DNA of 64,000 nucleotides from the NCBI RefSeq assembly GCF_036188265.1, contig NZ_CP108093.1, positions 5,476,001 to 5,540,000 of the forward strand, given 5' to 3'. This DNA is from Streptomyces sp. NBC_00247. Its GTDB lineage: Bacteria; Actinomycetota; Actinomycetes; Streptomycetales; Streptomycetaceae. The notes beneath the pieces were generated by a model. That model saw only the letters and a list, made by a program, of their open reading frames with translations, had not been told where the DNA came from and did no database searches. Of the stretch, positions 33,426-42,068 are shown piece by piece; positions within the stretch are counted from its first letter, which is position 1, and the number at the start of each line of letters is the position of its first letter. The translations under genes and the position numbers were made by a program.

Positions 33426-33677
33426 ATGGCGGGCAGCAGCCACGGACACACCCCGGCCGCCTGGACCGGTGTCATCATCTCGTTCATCGGCTTCTGCGTC
33501 GCAGGCGTCTTCATGGTCGCGGCCAACCCGGCCGGATTCTGGGCCGGTATCGCCGTGACCCTCGTGGGCGCCCTCGTGGGGCTGGCGATGAAGATGGCCG
33601 GACTCGGCATGCCGAAGGAGAGCCCGGAGTACGCCGCCGCCCGCGCGCGTGCCGGCGAGGCCCAGCTCGGCCACTGA
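33426..33677 (+). CDS. HGxxPAAW-family small membrane protein
   Basis: 83 aa from ATG 33426, with GAGGAGC upstream. The diagnostic motif HGHTPAAWTGV at the N-terminus is followed by two transmembrane helices (VIISFIGFCVAGVFMVAAN and IAVTLVGALVGLAMKMAG) and a short charged tail. HGxxPAAW proteins are actinobacterial, unknown in function, and recurrent at this trp locus. A 179-nt gap before it contains a GGACAAT -10-like box at about 33350, so it may have its own promoter. Confidence 0.9.
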   Translation: MAGSSHGHTPAAWTGVIISFIGFCVAGVFMVAANPAGFWAGIAVTLVGALVGLAMKMAGLGMPKESPEYAAARARAGEAQLGH

Positions 33678-33751
33678 CGTACGCGGGGAACAGGGGCCCG
33701 TCCGCACGGGCACCGGCCCCCGCCCCGTCGGACGCGACCACGCGACACGCG

Positions 33752-33780
33752 AGGCGCAGCCCCCGAGGGGCTGCGCCTTT
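33752..33780 (+). terminator. Intrinsic terminator after the HGxxPAAW gene
   Basis: Perfect 12-bp stem (33752-33763 with 33767-33778), loop CGA, followed by T residues. Classic shape; it separates the membrane-protein gene from DUF2752. Confidence 0.92.
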
Positions 33781-33806
33781 CCGCGTACCGGGGGCACAAT
33801 CGGCGG

Positions 33807-34346
33807 GTGGACGCCTCGCCCCTCCCCGCCGCGACCCCGCCCCCGGACGCCGGGGCCCCCGCCGGTCCCGCGCAGGCCGGCCCGTACCCGCCGGACACGT
33901 ACGCGGGCCCTGCGGCTCACGCCGCCCCGCACGAACCGCCGCGCCCGGCGCCCGGCGTGCGGCGGTTCGCGGCCCCGGCCGGGGCCCTGGCTGCCGTCGT
34001 CGGTGCGTTCGGGTACGTCGCCGCGGTCGACCCGGGCGAACCCGGCCACTACCCGGTCTGCCCGCTCTTCCGCCTGACCGGCCTGCTCTGCCCCGGCTGC
34101 GGCGGACTGCGCAGCGCCCACGCCTTCGCCCACGGCGACTTCGTCACAGCCCTCGGCGACAACGCCCTCGCCGTCACCGGCTACGTCCTCTTCGCCGCGC
34201 TCTGGTCGCTCTGGCTCGTACGGACCGCCCGCCGCAGAACCCTTCGGCTGAGCGTCCCGCCCCGCTGGTGGTGGGGGATCGGCGCGGCGCTGGTGGCCTT
34301 CAGCGTCGTGCGGAACCTGCCCGTCGGCGCCGCGCTGGCACCCTGA
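33807..34346 (+). CDS. DUF2752 membrane protein
   Basis: 179 aa from GTG 33807; a CACAAT box lies about 10 nt upstream and there is no Shine-Dalgarno, suggesting leaderless mRNA. A ~45-residue Pro/Ala-rich cytoplasmic N-terminus precedes three membrane segments. The DUF2752 motif 'YPVCPLFRLTGLLCPGCGGL' followed by RSAHAFAHGD, with paired Cys, is intact. Function unknown. It stands between the terminator and trpC. Confidence 0.88.
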   Translation: MDASPLPAATPPPDAGAPAGPAQAGPYPPDTYAGPAAHAAPHEPPRPAPGVRRFAAPAGALAAVVGAFGYVAAVDPGEPGHYPVCPLFRLTGLLCPGCGGLRSAHAFAHGDFVTALGDNALAVTGYVLFAALWSLWLVRTARRRTLRLSVPPRWWWGIGAALVAFSVVRNLPVGAALAP

Positions 34347-34463
34347 GCGACCACCTGCTGGGACATGGAGCGGCCGGATGCGGACCCATCGCTCCGCTGC
34401 GGATACCATCGAGACGGCTGATCCTGTTCCATCATTCGTTCGTTCCGGAAGGGGGCCGCTCGC

Positions 34464-35273
34464 GTGAGTGTGCTCGACGAGATCATTGACGGCGTCCGTG
34501 CGGACCTTGCGGAGCGGCAGGCGCGCGTCAGCCTCGACGAGCTCAAGGAACGCGCCGCGCGCGCTCCCCGGGCCAAGGACGGAGTCGCCGCACTGCGCGG
34601 CGAGGGCGTCAACGTCATCTGCGAGGTCAAGCGCTCCAGCCCTTCCAAGGGCGCCCTGGCCGCCATCGCCGACCCGGCCGCGCTCGCCGCGGACTACGAG
34701 GCCGGCGGCGCGTCGGTCATCTCCGTCCTCACCGAGCAGCGCCGTTTCGGCGGCTCGCTCGCGGACCTGGAGGCGGTCCGCGCCAAGGTCGACATCCCGG
34801 TCCTGCGCAAGGACTTCATCGTCACCTCGTACCAGCTGTGGGAAGCCCGCGCCTACGGCGCCGACCTCGCCCTGCTGATCGTCGCGGCCCTCGACCAGGA
34901 GGCCCTCGTCTCCCTGATCGAGCGGGCCGAGTCCATCGGCCTCACCCCGCTCGTCGAGGCCCACGACGAGGAGGAGGCCGAGCGCGCGGTCGCCGCCGGC
35001 GCCCGCATCATCGGCGTCAACGCCCGCAACCTCAAGGACCTCAAGGTCGACCGCACCACCTTCGACCGGGTCGCGCCGGAGATCCCCGACCACATCGTCA
35101 AGGTCGCCGAATCCGGCGTCCGGGGCCCGCACGACCTGATCGCCTACGCCAACGCCGGTGCGGACGCCGTGCTCGTCGGCGAGTCGCTCGTCACCGGCCG
35201 CGACCCGCGCGCCGCCGTGGCCGACCTGGTCGCCGCCGGCACCCACCCCGCGCTCCGGCACGGACGGGGCTGA
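34464..35273 (+). CDS. trpC: Indole-3-glycerol-phosphate synthase
   Basis: CdRP to indole-3-glycerol phosphate. 269 aa (beta-alpha)8 barrel. VICEVKRSSPSKGAL holds catalytic Glu and Lys, VLRKDFIVTSYQLWEARAYG the second Lys, IGVNARNLKDL the Asn, and VAESGVRGPHDL the phosphate loop with Glu/Ser. GTG 34464 is preceded by GGAAGGGGG about 10 nt upstream. A 117-nt region before it carries TACCAT as a possible -10. It heads trpC-trpM-trpB-trpA. Confidence 0.96.
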   Translation: MSVLDEIIDGVRADLAERQARVSLDELKERAARAPRAKDGVAALRGEGVNVICEVKRSSPSKGALAAIADPAALAADYEAGGASVISVLTEQRRFGGSLADLEAVRAKVDIPVLRKDFIVTSYQLWEARAYGADLALLIVAALDQEALVSLIERAESIGLTPLVEAHDEEEAERAVAAGARIIGVNARNLKDLKVDRTTFDRVAPEIPDHIVKVAESGVRGPHDLIAYANAGADAVLVGESLVTGRDPRAAVADLVAAGTHPALRHGRG

Positions 35274-35282
35274 CCCACCGCC

Positions 35283-35579
35283 ATGACCGTCTCCGTGCGC
35301 CAGGGGCCTTCGCGCTCCGCACCGTCCACCCCGCAGGGCACCCGCCCCGCCGGGCGGCCGGTGCGTGAGCCGCGCGCACCCCTGGCGCACGGTGGCGGCC
35401 GGCCCCCGCTCCTCCCGCTCGACCACCCGACGCCCCGGCGCTGCGCCCCGCCGTTCTGGCACCGGGGCTGCCGCGCGCCCGCCCGCCGGGTGCACGGCCG
35501 CCGGGTCCGCTACGTCATCGGCGACGAGCCGGGACAGGTCAACGGCATGCGATGGCGCGCGGCCCGAGCGCCGCACTGA
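35283..35579 (+). CDS. trpM: TrpM, tryptophan-biosynthesis modulator
   Basis: 98 aa from ATG 35283, 9 nt after trpC. Very rich in Arg and Pro. The C-terminal part (APARRVHGRRVRYVIGDEPG, then QVNGMRWR) matches the conserved half of the small TrpM protein that lies between trpC and trpB in S. coelicolor, where it has been reported to modulate tryptophan synthesis and differentiation. The first ~55 residues are low-complexity Pro/Arg and may be a lineage-specific extension. A hairpin lies 30 nt downstream. Confidence 0.78.
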   Translation: MTVSVRQGPSRSAPSTPQGTRPAGRPVREPRAPLAHGGGRPPLLPLDHPTPRRCAPPFWHRGCRAPARRVHGRRVRYVIGDEPGQVNGMRWRAARAPH

Positions 35580-35608
35580 ACGAAGGCTTCCGCGTCCCGC
35601 GCACCCGA

Positions 35609-35626
35609 GGGTCGGTGCGCCGACCC
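35609..35626 (+). terminator. Hairpin between trpM and trpB (terminator or attenuator)
   Basis: GGGTCGG-TGCG-CCGACCC, a perfect 7-bp stem with a 4-nt loop in the 143-nt gap before trpB. Downstream, TACGGT at about 35686-35691 may be a -10 box for a separate trpB promoter. Confidence 0.55.
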
Positions 35627-35722
35627 GGCATCCGCCCGACCCGGTCCGGTCGCGGCGGTCCTCCGCTCCGCCCCGGCGCATACGGTGAACCCACCCGTTG
35701 CCATCTCCAGGAGCCACGTCGG

Positions 35723-37009
35723 ATGTCCTCTGACTTCTTCATTCCGGACCCCGAGGGTCTGATCCCCAGCGCCGAAGGCTATTTCGGCGCCTACGGCGGC
35801 AAGTTCATCCCGGAGGCGCTCGTCGCCGCCGTGGACGAGGTCGCCGTCGAGTACGACAAGGCGAAGGCCGACCCGGCCTTCGCCGCCGAGCTCAACGAGC
35901 TCATGGTCAACTACACGGGCCGCCCCAGCGCCCTGACCGAGGTCTCCCGCTTCGCCGAGCACGCGGGCGGCGCGCGCGTCTTCCTCAAGCGCGAGGACCT
36001 CAACCACACCGGCTCGCACAAGATCAACAACGTGCTGGGTCAGGCGCTCCTCACCAAGCGCATGGGCAAGACCCGGGTCATCGCCGAGACCGGAGCCGGT
36101 CAGCACGGCGTCGCCACCGCGACCGCCTGCGCGCTCTTCGGCCTGGAGTGCACCATCTACATGGGTGAGATCGACACCGAGCGCCAGGCGCTCAACGTCG
36201 CCCGCATGCGGATGCTCGGTGCCGAGGTCGTCGCGGTGAAGTCCGGCTCCCGCACCCTCAAGGACGCCATCAACGAGGCGTTCCGCGACTGGGTCGCCAA
36301 CGTGGACCGCACCCACTACCTCTTCGGTACGGTCGCGGGACCGCACCCCTTCCCCGCCATGGTCCGGGACTTCCACCGGGTCATCGGGGTGGAGGCCCGC
36401 CGCCAGATCCTGGAACGCGCCGGCCGGCTGCCGGACGCCGCCATCGCCTGTGTCGGCGGCGGCTCCAACGCCATCGGCCTCTTCCACGCCTTCATCCCGG
36501 ACGCCTCCGTCCGCCTCATCGGCTGCGAGCCCGCCGGGCACGGCGTCGAGACCGGCGAGCACGCGGCGACCCTCACCGCGGGCGAGCCCGGCATCCTGCA
36601 CGGCTCGCGCAGCTACGTCCTCCAGGACGACGAAGGCCAGATCACCGAGCCGTACTCCATCTCGGCCGGCCTGGACTACCCGGGCATCGGCCCGGAGCAC
36701 TCGTACCTCAAGGACGTCGGCCGCGCCGAATACGTCGCGGTGACGGACGCCGCCGCGATGTCGGCCCTGCGCCTGCTCTCGCGGACCGAGGGCATCATCC
36801 CGGCCATCGAGAGCGCGCACGCGCTGGCCGGCGCCCTGGAGATCGGCAAGGAGCTGGGCGAGGACGGCCTGATCGTCATCAACCTCTCCGGGCGCGGCGA
36901 CAAGGACATGGACACCGCGGCCCGCTACTTCGGGCTGTACGAGGCCGACGCGGCCGTCGAGGCGGACACGGCCGGCCACGGCGCGGAGATCGAGGGGGAC
37001 GTCAAGTGA
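35723..37009 (+). CDS. trpB: Tryptophan synthase beta chain
   Basis: Condenses indole and serine. 428 aa; ATG 35723 with CAGGAG 9 nt upstream. The PLP-lysine motif HTGSHKINNVLGQALL, the loop ETGAGQHGVATAT, and VGGGSNAIGLFH are intact; GFGAYGGKFIPE-type N-terminus (YFGAYGGKFIPEAL) is typical of TrpB1. The C-terminal ~20 residues are an acidic extension. trpA starts inside its stop region with a 4-nt overlap, consistent with stoichiometric production of the alpha2beta2 complex. Confidence 0.97.
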   Translation: MSSDFFIPDPEGLIPSAEGYFGAYGGKFIPEALVAAVDEVAVEYDKAKADPAFAAELNELMVNYTGRPSALTEVSRFAEHAGGARVFLKREDLNHTGSHKINNVLGQALLTKRMGKTRVIAETGAGQHGVATATACALFGLECTIYMGEIDTERQALNVARMRMLGAEVVAVKSGSRTLKDAINEAFRDWVANVDRTHYLFGTVAGPHPFPAMVRDFHRVIGVEARRQILERAGRLPDAAIACVGGGSNAIGLFHAFIPDASVRLIGCEPAGHGVETGEHAATLTAGEPGILHGSRSYVLQDDEGQITEPYSISAGLDYPGIGPEHSYLKDVGRAEYVAVTDAAAMSALRLLSRTEGIIPAIESAHALAGALEIGKELGEDGLIVINLSGRGDKDMDTAARYFGLYEADAAVEADTAGHGAEIEGDVK

Positions 37010-37845
37010 GCGGCAACACCGGCAACACCGGACACACCGGCAATATCGCACTGCTGGACACCACCCTCGCCGCCGCGAAGGCCGAGGACCGCGCGGCCCT
37101 CGTCGCCTACCTTCCGGCGGGCTTCCCGACCGTGGACGGCGGCATCGAGGCGATCAAGGCGGTCGTGGCCGGCGGCGCCGACGTAGTCGAGGTGGGCCTG
37201 CCGCACAGCGACCCGGTGCTCGACGGACCGGTCATCCAGACCGCCGACGACATCGCGCTGCGCGGCGGCGTCCGGATCGCCGACGTGATGCGCACGGTCC
37301 GCGAGGCGTACGAGGCGACCGGCGCCCCGATCCTCGTGATGACCTACTGGAACCCCATCGACCGCTACGGCATCGAGCGGTTCACCGCCGAACTGGCCGC
37401 GGCGGGCGGCGCCGGCTGCATCCTGCCCGACCTGCCGGTCCAGGAGTCGGGGGTGTGGCGCGAGAACGCCGAGAAGCACGGCCTCGCCACCGTCTTCGTC
37501 GTCGCCCCCAGCAGCCGCGACGAGCGCCTCGCCACCATCACGGCGGCCGGCTCCGGGTTCGTCTACGCCGCCTCCCTCATGGGCGTCACCGGCACCCGCG
37601 CGTCCGTCGGCGACCAGGCCCAGAACCTGGTGGCCCGCACCCGCGCCACCACGTCTCTCCCGGTCTGCGTCGGCCTCGGCGTCTCCAACGCGGCGCAAGC
37701 CGCCGAGGTCGCCGGGTTCGCGGACGGCGTCATCGTCGGATCGGCCTTCGTCAAGGCCATCCTGGACGCGCCCGACCCCGCCGCGGGCACGGCCGCGGTG
37801 AAGGCGCTCGCGGGCGAACTCGCCGAAGGTGTTCGAAAGCGCTGA
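37006..37845 (+). CDS. trpA: Tryptophan synthase alpha chain
   Basis: Cleaves indole-3-glycerol phosphate. 279 aa barrel; catalytic Glu in ADVVEVGLPHSDPVLDGPVIQ-type segment and catalytic Asp in LPDLPVQES are both present. The phosphate loop is GLGVSNAAQAAEV / GVIVGSAFVKAI. GTG 37006 overlaps the trpB stop by 4 nt. The N-terminus has a short Gly/Asn/Thr repeat (SGNTGNTGHTGN) not found in most homologues. A strong GNRA-loop hairpin follows 31 nt after the stop. Confidence 0.97.
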   Translation: MSGNTGNTGHTGNIALLDTTLAAAKAEDRAALVAYLPAGFPTVDGGIEAIKAVVAGGADVVEVGLPHSDPVLDGPVIQTADDIALRGGVRIADVMRTVREAYEATGAPILVMTYWNPIDRYGIERFTAELAAAGGAGCILPDLPVQESGVWRENAEKHGLATVFVVAPSSRDERLATITAAGSGFVYAASLMGVTGTRASVGDQAQNLVARTRATTSLPVCVGLGVSNAAQAAEVAGFADGVIVGSAFVKAILDAPDPAAGTAAVKALAGELAEGVRKR

Positions 37846-37876
37846 CGTGTGGTGTCACCCGTACGGGTGGAGTGGG

Positions 37877-37906
37877 ACCGGGGAGGCACGCGAGTGCCTC
37901 CCCGGT
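37877..37906 (+). terminator. Terminator after trpA
   Basis: Perfect 13-bp GC-rich stem (37877-37889 with 37894-37906) with a GCGA tetraloop. It lies only 14 nt before the start of the DsbA-like gene, so it would sit in that gene's 5' leader if transcription reads through. Confidence 0.88.
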
Positions 37907-37920
37907 TCGTTGCTGCGGGT

Positions 37921-38739
37921 GTGAGCGAGAACCATGAAGGAAGAAGGGCCGCGCGTGACCGGCTCGTCCAGCAGCGTGAGCGGGAGAAGGCGCGCGAGCG
38001 CCGCCGCCGCACCCTGATCGTCGCCGGTGCCGTGATCGGGGTGCTGGCGCTGGCCGCCGTGATCGGCCTGATCGCGGCCAACGCCGGGGACGACGACGAC
38101 AGCACCGCAGCCCCCGTCGTCGCCCCGTCCGGCGCCACCGGGAAGGACGACCTCGCCATCCCGGTGGGAGCGAGCGACGCCCCGTCCACGCTCACGATCT
38201 GGGAGGACTTCCGCTGCCCGGTCTGCGCCCAGTTCGAGAACGCGTTCCGCTCGACCATCGCGGAGCTCACCAAGAGCGGACAGCTGCGGGTGGAGTACCA
38301 CCTGGCCACGATCATCGACGGCAACATGGGGGGCACCGGCTCGGTGCGCGCCGCGAACGCCGCGGCCTGCGCCCAGGACGCCGGCAAGTTCGAGGCGTAC
38401 CACGATGTCCTCTACACCAACCAGCCCGCCGAGACCGATGACGCCTTCGGCAAGGACAGCACCCTGATCGACCTGTCCAAGAAGGTCCCCGGCCTCGACA
38501 CCCCGACCTTCCGCAGCTGTGTGGAGGACGGCAAGCACAACGCCTGGGTCGCGAAGTCCAACACGGCGTTCAGCGAGGGCGGCTTCCAGGGCACCCCGAC
38601 CGCACTGCTGAACGGCGAACCCATCTTCCCGAAGAAGGGCGACGAGCAGATCTCGGTCGCCAACCTCAAGAAGTGGGTGGAAGAGGCCAACAAGGGCAAG
38701 CAGGCCGGCACTCTCACTCCGACGCCCGCGGCCTCCTGA
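37921..38739 (+). CDS. DsbA-family thioredoxin-fold protein, membrane-anchored
   Basis: 272 aa from GTG 37921. A highly charged cytoplasmic N-terminus (QREREKARERRRR) is followed by one transmembrane helix (IVAGAVIGVLALAAVIGLIA). An extracytoplasmic thioredoxin_4/DsbA domain then carries the CPVC redox motif in WEDFRCPVCAQFE and the cis-Pro loop FQGTPTALLNG. Two further Cys (AACAQDAG and RSCVEDG) may form a second disulfide. It probably makes or isomerises disulfides in exported proteins. The ribosome-binding site is weak, and the upstream hairpin is very close; GTG 37849 would make the hairpin coding and is less likely. Confidence 0.9.
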   Translation: MSENHEGRRAARDRLVQQREREKARERRRRTLIVAGAVIGVLALAAVIGLIAANAGDDDDSTAAPVVAPSGATGKDDLAIPVGASDAPSTLTIWEDFRCPVCAQFENAFRSTIAELTKSGQLRVEYHLATIIDGNMGGTGSVRAANAAACAQDAGKFEAYHDVLYTNQPAETDDAFGKDSTLIDLSKKVPGLDTPTFRSCVEDGKHNAWVAKSNTAFSEGGFQGTPTALLNGEPIFPKKGDEQISVANLKKWVEEANKGKQAGTLTPTPAAS

Positions 38740-38788
38740 TCACGGTGGCGCGGCGGACGGTGGATTCCATCCCTGTTACCCAGACGTT

Positions 38789-38819
38789 GCCGGGTGACGT
38801 GCCGTCCGCACGGCCCGGC
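38789..38819 (+). terminator. Hairpin between the DsbA-like gene and lgt
   Basis: Two stacked stems, GCCGGG/CCCGGC and CGTGC/GCACG, with a small internal loop and a 5-nt apical loop. It ends 20 nt before the lgt start and could be a terminator or part of the lgt leader. Confidence 0.5.
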
Positions 38820-38839
38820 AGGGTAGCGTCGGTTCCGTC

Positions 38840-39862
38840 ATGAACCTTGCCTTCATTCCCAGCCCGTCGACCGGCGTGATCGATCTCGGACCGATCCCGC
38901 TCCGCGGCTACGCGTTCTGCATCATCATCGGTGTCTTCGTCGCCGTCTGGTTCGGCAACAGGCGCTGGATCGCCCGGGGCGGCAGCGCCGGCACCGTGGC
39001 CGACATCGCCGTCTGGGCGGTGCCCTTCGGCCTCGTGGGCGGCCGTCTCTACCACGTCATCACCGACTACGAGCTGTACTTCGGTGACGGCCAGAACTGG
39101 GTGGACGCCTTCAAGGTGTGGGAGGGCGGCCTCGGTATCTGGGGCGCCATCTCCCTCGGCGCGGTCGGCGCCTGGATCGGCTGCCGCCGCCGGGGCATCC
39201 CGCTGCCCGCCTGGGCCGACGCCCTCGCCCCCGGTATCGCCTTCGCCCAGGCCATCGGGCGCTGGGGCAACTGGTTCAACCAGGAGCTCTACGGCCGCAA
39301 GACCGACCTGCCGTGGGGCCTGAAGATCAGTGAGGCCCCGAACCGGGTCGCCGGCATCTACCACCCGACGTTCCTCTACGAGTCGCTCTGGTGCGTCGGC
39401 GTCGCCATGCTGGTCATCTGGGCGGACCGCCGCTTCCGTCTCGGACACGGCCGGGCCTTCGCCCTGTACGTCGCCGCGTACTGCACCGGCCGGGCCTGGA
39501 TCGAGTACATGCGGGTCGACGAGGCCCACCACGTGCTCGGCCTGCGGCTGAACGTGTGGACCGCGATCATCGTCTTCGCCCTGGCCGTCACCTACCTGGT
39601 GGTCTCGGCCAAGGTGCGTCCCGGCCGCGAGGAGATCGTGGAACCCCGGGCGGCGGACGAGGACGGCGACGCGGACGCGGGAACCGGAGCCGGCACCGAC
39701 GCGGAGCCGGACGCGAAGGCCGACGGTACGACCGACGCGACCAAGGCCGACCTGGTGAAGGCCGACGCGACGGAGGCGGACAGGGCGGACGAGCCTGTCG
39801 TGACCGACGCCGCGGACGAGCCGGAGACCGACGGCGCCGCCCGTACCGCCGGTACGAGCTGA
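38840..39862 (+). CDS. lgt: Prolipoprotein diacylglyceryl transferase
   Basis: Adds diacylglycerol to the lipobox Cys of prelipoproteins in the membrane. 340 aa, seven transmembrane helices. Signatures are LRGYAFCIIIGVFVA, GGRLYHVITDYELYF, the Lgt motif GRWGNWFNQELYGR, HPTFLYESLW, and YMRVDEAHHVLG. The C-terminal ~75 residues are an Ala/Asp/Glu/Thr-rich cytoplasmic tail (ADGTTDATKADLVKADATEA) common in Streptomyces and dispensable in shorter homologues. No Shine-Dalgarno is visible. A 14-bp hairpin follows. Confidence 0.95.
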   Translation: MNLAFIPSPSTGVIDLGPIPLRGYAFCIIIGVFVAVWFGNRRWIARGGSAGTVADIAVWAVPFGLVGGRLYHVITDYELYFGDGQNWVDAFKVWEGGLGIWGAISLGAVGAWIGCRRRGIPLPAWADALAPGIAFAQAIGRWGNWFNQELYGRKTDLPWGLKISEAPNRVAGIYHPTFLYESLWCVGVAMLVIWADRRFRLGHGRAFALYVAAYCTGRAWIEYMRVDEAHHVLGLRLNVWTAIIVFALAVTYLVVSAKVRPGREEIVEPRAADEDGDADAGTGAGTDAEPDAKADGTTDATKADLVKADATEADRADEPVVTDAADEPETDGAARTAGTS

Positions 39863-39879
39863 GCCCCCCGGACACCACG

Positions 39880-39912
39880 AGGCCGCCGCACCCCCACCGG
39901 GTGCGGCGGCCT
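39880..39912. terminator. Bidirectional terminator between lgt and the CoA-ester lyase
   Basis: Perfect 14-bp stem (39880-39893 with 39899-39912), loop CCACC, followed by TT; between convergent genes. Confidence 0.9.
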
Positions 39913-39930
39913 TCCTCGTGTCCGGGCCCG

Positions 39931-40860
39931 TCAGCCGACCGGCGCCCCCGCCCCGGCCCCCGCCGCCCCGGCCGTCCGCCGCCCGAGGGCCAGAGTGCGG
40001 TGCGCGGCGGCGGCGACCGCCGCGTCCACGAACCGGCCGTCCGGCAGCGCCAGCGCGCCCGCGTCCGTACGGGCCGCCGCCGCGATCTCCTCGGCGGCCT
40101 CCAGCTCCTGGTCGGTCGGCCGGAAGGCCCGCTCGATCACCGGCAGCTGGCGCGGGTGGATCGCCGCCCGCCCCAGCATCCCCAGCGCCCGCCCCCGGCC
40201 GCACGAGGCCCAGAGCCCGTCCAGGTCGCGCACGTCGGGGAAGACCGACTGTGTCGGCGGCTCCAGCCCGGCCGCCCGCGCCGCCACCACGATCCGGCTG
40301 CGCGACCAGTCGAGCCCCACGTCGTCCCGCACACCCAGATCGGCCCGGAGGTCCGACTCCCCGAGCGCGATGCCCCGCACGTCGTGGTGGGCCGAGGCGA
40401 TCGAGTAGGCGTGCTCGATCGCGAGCGCCGATTCGAGCAGCGGATAGAGCGGAACGCCCGGCGCGAGCGCCGCCACGTGGTGCACCGACGCCGCGTGCGT
40501 GACCTTGGGGAGCCGTATGCCCGAGAGCCCCGGCAGCCCCGCGAGCGCCCGCACGTCGTCCTCCCCGTGCACCCGCACATGGACCGGTACGGCGTCCTCG
40601 GCGCAGGTCACCGGATCGGTGAGCAGCTCGGCGGTCGCGGAACGGGCGTACTCCTTGCGACCCGGGGCGACCGCGTCCTCCAGGTCCACGATCACCACGT
40701 CCGCCCCCGCGCCCAGCGCCTTGAGCACCACCTCCGGCCGGTCCCCGGGAACGTACAGCCAGGTCAGGGGCACCGGAGTCGTGTCGTACGCGCCGTACGA
40801 GGAGGTGCCGCCCGGTGCGAGGGACGCGGCGGGGCGCGGGCGCGCCTCGGCCGCCGTCAC
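39931..40860 (-). CDS. HpcH/HpaI-family CoA-ester lyase (CitE-like)
   Basis: 309 aa. PEP-mutase-like barrel of the CitE/malyl-CoA lyase type. WLYVPGDRPEVVLKAL (CoA binding), VIVDLEDAVAPGRKE (Mg2+-binding Glu/Asp), RVHGEDDVRAL, and LLESALAIEHAYSIA (metal Glu) are intact. Members cleave beta-hydroxyacyl-CoA (malyl-, citramalyl-CoA) to acetyl- or propionyl-CoA plus an oxo-acid. GTG 40860 overlaps the CoA-transferase stop by 4 nt, so it is the last gene of the seven-gene operon. Substrate unknown; pairing with a CaiB enzyme suggests that the CoA ester is made by that partner. Confidence 0.9.
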   Translation of the reverse strand: MTAAEARPRPAASLAPGGTSSYGAYDTTPVPLTWLYVPGDRPEVVLKALGAGADVVIVDLEDAVAPGRKEYARSATAELLTDPVTCAEDAVPVHVRVHGEDDVRALAGLPGLSGIRLPKVTHAASVHHVAALAPGVPLYPLLESALAIEHAYSIASAHHDVRGIALGESDLRADLGVRDDVGLDWSRSRIVVAARAAGLEPPTQSVFPDVRDLDGLWASCGRGRALGMLGRAAIHPRQLPVIERAFRPTDQELEAAEEIAAAARTDAGALALPDGRFVDAAVAAAAHRTLALGRRTAGAAGAGAGAPVG

Positions 40861-42068
40861 AGCGCCCCCTCGGAGCGCAGCGCCTCGATCCGCTCGCCGG
40901 ACAGGCCCAGCTCGTGGAGGATCTCCTCGGTGTCGGCCCCGTGCGGGCGGCCCGCCCATCGGATGGAGCCCGGTGTCTCCGAGAGCCGGAAGAGGACGTT
41001 CTGCATCCGCAGCGGCCCCAGCTCCGGGTCGTCCACCTCGGTGACGCTGTCCAGCGCCCGGTACTGCGGGTCCTCCATCACGTCCCGCACGTCGTAGATC
41101 GGGGCGATGGCCGCTTCCGCCTTCTCGAACTCGGCGAGCGCGTCGTCCCGGGTGTGCCGGGCGATCCACGACCCGACCGCGCCGTCCAGTTCGTCCGCGT
41201 GCTCCGCCCGGGTCGCGCCCGTCGCGAACCACGGCTCGTCGATCAGCTCGGGGCGCCCGACCAGCCGCATGACCCGCTCGGCGATCGACTGCGCCGAGGT
41301 CGAGACGGCGACCCACTGGCCGTCCGAGGTGCGGTAGGTGTTGCGCGGGGCGTTGTTGCGCGAGCGGTTGCCGGTGCGCTGCTGGACGTGGCCGAGTTGG
41401 TCGAACCAGAGCGGCTGCGGCCCCAGCACCGTCAGGATGGGCTCGATGATCGCCATGTCGACCACCTGCCCCCGGCCGGTGCGGTCGCGCCCGGCGAGCG
41501 CGGCCATCACGGCGTACGCGGTGGCGAGCGCCGCGATCGAGTCGGCGAGGCCGAACGGCGGCAGCGTCGGCGGGCCCTCCGGCTCCCCGGTGATCGACGC
41601 GAAACCGCTCATCGCCTCGGCGAGCGTCCCGAACCCGGGCCGGTGCGAGTAGGGGCCGAACTGCCCGAAGGCCGTCACCCGGGCCAGTACCAGCCGGGGG
41701 TTGACCGCCTCCAGTTCCTCCCAGCCGAGTCCCCAGCGCTCCAGGGTGCCGGGCCGGAAGTTCTCGACGATCACATCGCTCTCGGCGGCCAGCCGCAGCA
41801 GCACCTCGCGCCCGCCGGGGCTGGACAGGTCCAGGGTGAGGTTGCGCTTGTTGCGGCCCAGCAGCTTCCACCAGAGACCGACCCCGTCCTTCGCGGGGCC
41901 GTGGCCGCGCGAAGGGTCGGGTTTGCGCGGATGTTCGACCTTGATCACCTCGGCGCCGAAGTCACCGAGCATGGTCGCCGCGAGCGGACCGGCGAAGAGG
42001 GTCGCGAGATCGAGGACCCGCAGGCCCGACAGAGGAGTGGGGGTGGGGGTGGTGCCGGAAACGGTCAT
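40857..42068 (-). CDS. CaiB/BaiF-family CoA-transferase
   Basis: 403 aa type III CoA-transferase with the interlocked-dimer fold. LSGLRVLDLATLFAGPLAAT, GAEVIKVEHPRKPDPSRGHG and ENFRPGTLERWGLGWEEL are standard. In the catalytic segment VVDMAIIEPILTVLG a Glu occupies the place of the nucleophilic Asp of formyl-CoA transferase, a change seen in a sub-branch of this family. ATG 42068 overlaps the ribokinase stop by 4 nt. It is expected to activate an organic acid to its CoA ester for the HpcH-type lyase. The acid cannot be named. Confidence 0.92.
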   Translation of the reverse strand: MTVSGTTPTPTPLSGLRVLDLATLFAGPLAATMLGDFGAEVIKVEHPRKPDPSRGHGPAKDGVGLWWKLLGRNKRNLTLDLSSPGGREVLLRLAAESDVIVENFRPGTLERWGLGWEELEAVNPRLVLARVTAFGQFGPYSHRPGFGTLAEAMSGFASITGEPEGPPTLPPFGLADSIAALATAYAVMAALAGRDRTGRGQVVDMAIIEPILTVLGPQPLWFDQLGHVQQRTGNRSRNNAPRNTYRTSDGQWVAVSTSAQSIAERVMRLVGRPELIDEPWFATGATRAEHADELDGAVGSWIARHTRDDALAEFEKAEAAIAPIYDVRDVMEDPQYRALDSVTEVDDPELGPLRMQNVLFRLSETPGSIRWAGRPHGADTEEILHELGLSGERIEALRSEGAL

